Below are positions 63,058 through 64,000 of a DNA stretch of 64,000 bases, piece after piece (position 1 is the first letter of the stretch; the number at the start of each line of letters is the position of its first letter). The notes under the pieces were generated by a model, which searched no databases, was not told the DNA's origin, and saw only the letters and a list, made by a program, of their open reading frames with translations. Location of the stretch: positions 1,116,001-1,180,000 of the forward strand of contig CAXXEF010000001.1 of NCBI GenBank assembly GCA_963677825.2, given 5' to 3'. This DNA comes from Sporobacter sp963677825. Its GTDB lineage: Bacteria; Bacillota; Clostridia; Oscillospirales; Oscillospiraceae. The position numbers and the translations under genes were made by a program.

Positions 63058-64000
63058 ATGGAGAAAAGCAAAATAGTTAAGCTTGGAATTGGTTTCGCAA
63101 CTGGGAGAAAGAATTTTCAACAGGTGCTAAAAACATATGTATACAACTGGAATGAATCTGGCTTAGTGTCCGATGGATTGTATAGTTTAAATCTTTTTAT
63201 CGCATATGACCTTGCTTATAAAAATACAAAAGCTTCTGATTATACAAATATTCCGCATGATTTAGTTAAACAACTTAACAGTGTCAATTTTGTAACTAAT
63301 GCGTCAACAAAAGGTGAAATAGCTTACCTAATTCAAGAAAACGTTATTACACTTGCAGAAGCACGAATAATTTTCGGGAAGGGGTATGCTGCTAAACGTA
63401 ACGCTATTCTTTATAACGCGATTAAAAACAATTTAGATTATTTGATATATTTAGATGATGATGAATACCCATTGGCAGTAACAAATACGAAAAATTCAGC
63501 AATTTGGGGAGGCCAGCATGTTCTGCCAATCCATTTGAAATATATCAAGGAGGCCGATATTACGCACGGACACCACTGTGGATATATATCGCCCATTCCA
63601 CATTTGGAATTTAACGATACGTTGACGGAAAACGATTTTAAAATTTTCATAGAGGCTATCAGCAATGATATCATCAATTGGGATAACATAATGAACGTTA
63701 TGAACAATGATGGGGTAACGTATGCTGACACGAACATATTAACAAGTAAAAACGCAACAGAGATACCAGAAACGAATCACGCCAAATTCATATCCGGAGC
63801 CAATCTGTGCATTAATCTTACCGATCCTATTCGCGTATTTCCATTTTACAATCCCCCTGGTGCTAGAGGAGAGGATACATTATTAAGTACTTGCTTAAGT
63901 GAAAGAAAAGTAATGTCTGTGCCTTGCTACACATTTCACGATGGGTTTTCAATTTACAACAGATTGTTAGAGGGCGTCTTACCTACGCTGCTAAAATCCA
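63058..64000 (+). CDS. Glycosyltransferase-like protein, 3' end outside window
   Basis: At least 314 residues are visible, from an ATG behind TGAGGAG. A GT-A-like core is suggested by the sequence around 106-130 (FGKGYAAKRNAILYNAIKNN) followed by YLIYLDDDEYP, an acidic DxD-type metal site. Near 255 a GARGEDTLLST segment resembles the later catalytic region of GT2-type enzymes. The N-terminus KLGIGFATGRKNFQQVL also fits a nucleotide-sugar fold. AT-rich codon use differs strongly from the core genes. The acceptor is unknown. Confidence 0.6.
   Translation, partial: MEKSKIVKLGIGFATGRKNFQQVLKTYVYNWNESGLVSDGLYSLNLFIAYDLAYKNTKASDYTNIPHDLVKQLNSVNFVTNASTKGEIAYLIQENVITLAEARIIFGKGYAAKRNAILYNAIKNNLDYLIYLDDDEYPLAVTNTKNSAIWGGQHVLPIHLKYIKEADITHGHHCGYISPIPHLEFNDTLTENDFKIFIEAISNDIINWDNIMNVMNNDGVTYADTNILTSKNATEIPETNHAKFISGANLCINLTDPIRVFPFYNPPGARGEDTLLSTCLSERKVMSVPCYTFHDGFSIYNRLLEGVLPTLLKS

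Overview
The window reads as a chromosomal segment of a GC-rich, spore-forming, Gram-positive anaerobe (Bacillota, class Clostridia, probably near the Oscillospirales). The evidence is: a bifunctional Rel, HemZ, YhaO/YhaN, a Tgl-type spore-coat transglutaminase, a SleB-type wall hydrolase, several S-layer-homology (SLH) surface proteins, and strong AGGAGG-type ribosome binding sites. No genus can be named from sequence alone.

Region 1 (1-21.8 kb) is ordinary core genome, evenly GC-rich. It carries the end of a PMT-type mannosyltransferase, rpiB, the yhaO-yhaN nuclease pair, a cell wall hydrolase, an NfeD/SPFH pair, mutS with a CPBP protease, a recJ-rel-dtd-MBL-hemZ-nucleoside kinase run, and the tgl locus. 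It ends at an intact initiator tRNA gene, tRNA-fMet, at 21683-21759.

Region 2 (21.8-57.2 kb) is accessory DNA stacked behind that tRNA. The 45-base 3' part of the tRNA recurs at 44468-44512 (identical) and 57128-57172 (one mismatch). Each copy is flanked by paired 9-base direct repeats at exactly the same spacing, a constant offset of 12,660 bases. This is the layout of tandem integrative elements sharing one integrase specificity. The first block holds a 2,079-residue SLH protein with two transcobalamin-like DUF4430 domains, a second secreted DUF4430 protein, a YezD-like gene and a cobalamin riboswitch with its terminator. It also holds a divergent nitrogenase-like locus (a NifH-NifD fusion, a NifK-like partner and an SseB-like gene), a MarR/substrate-binding-protein deletion scar, and a TetR-ABC-ABC-MATE efflux operon with a palindromic operator. 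The second block (44.5-57.1 kb) holds an IS3 remnant and an SLH-anchored cohesin next to a 2,156-residue dockerin-bearing double purple-acid-phosphatase-like enzyme. Two YibE/F membrane proteins bracket that pair.

Region 3 (57.2-64 kb) is AT-rich and made of short genes, many of stress or envelope type: an EF-hand-like secreted protein, a rhodanese lipoprotein, an AbrB-like regulator, a frameshifted lmo0937-type membrane peptide, a bacterial eRF1-like (baeRF) protein, CsbD, YtxH-like, a Phd-like antitoxin with no toxin, and a truncated glycosyltransferase-like gene running off the end. It is probably a third element; its right end is not in the window.

The most interesting systems are (i) the cobalamin-riboswitch/DUF4430 surface locus beside a nitrogenase-like reductase of unknown substrate, (ii) the two-gene cohesin/dockerin surface phosphatase, and (iii) the tRNA-fMet island array that carries both.
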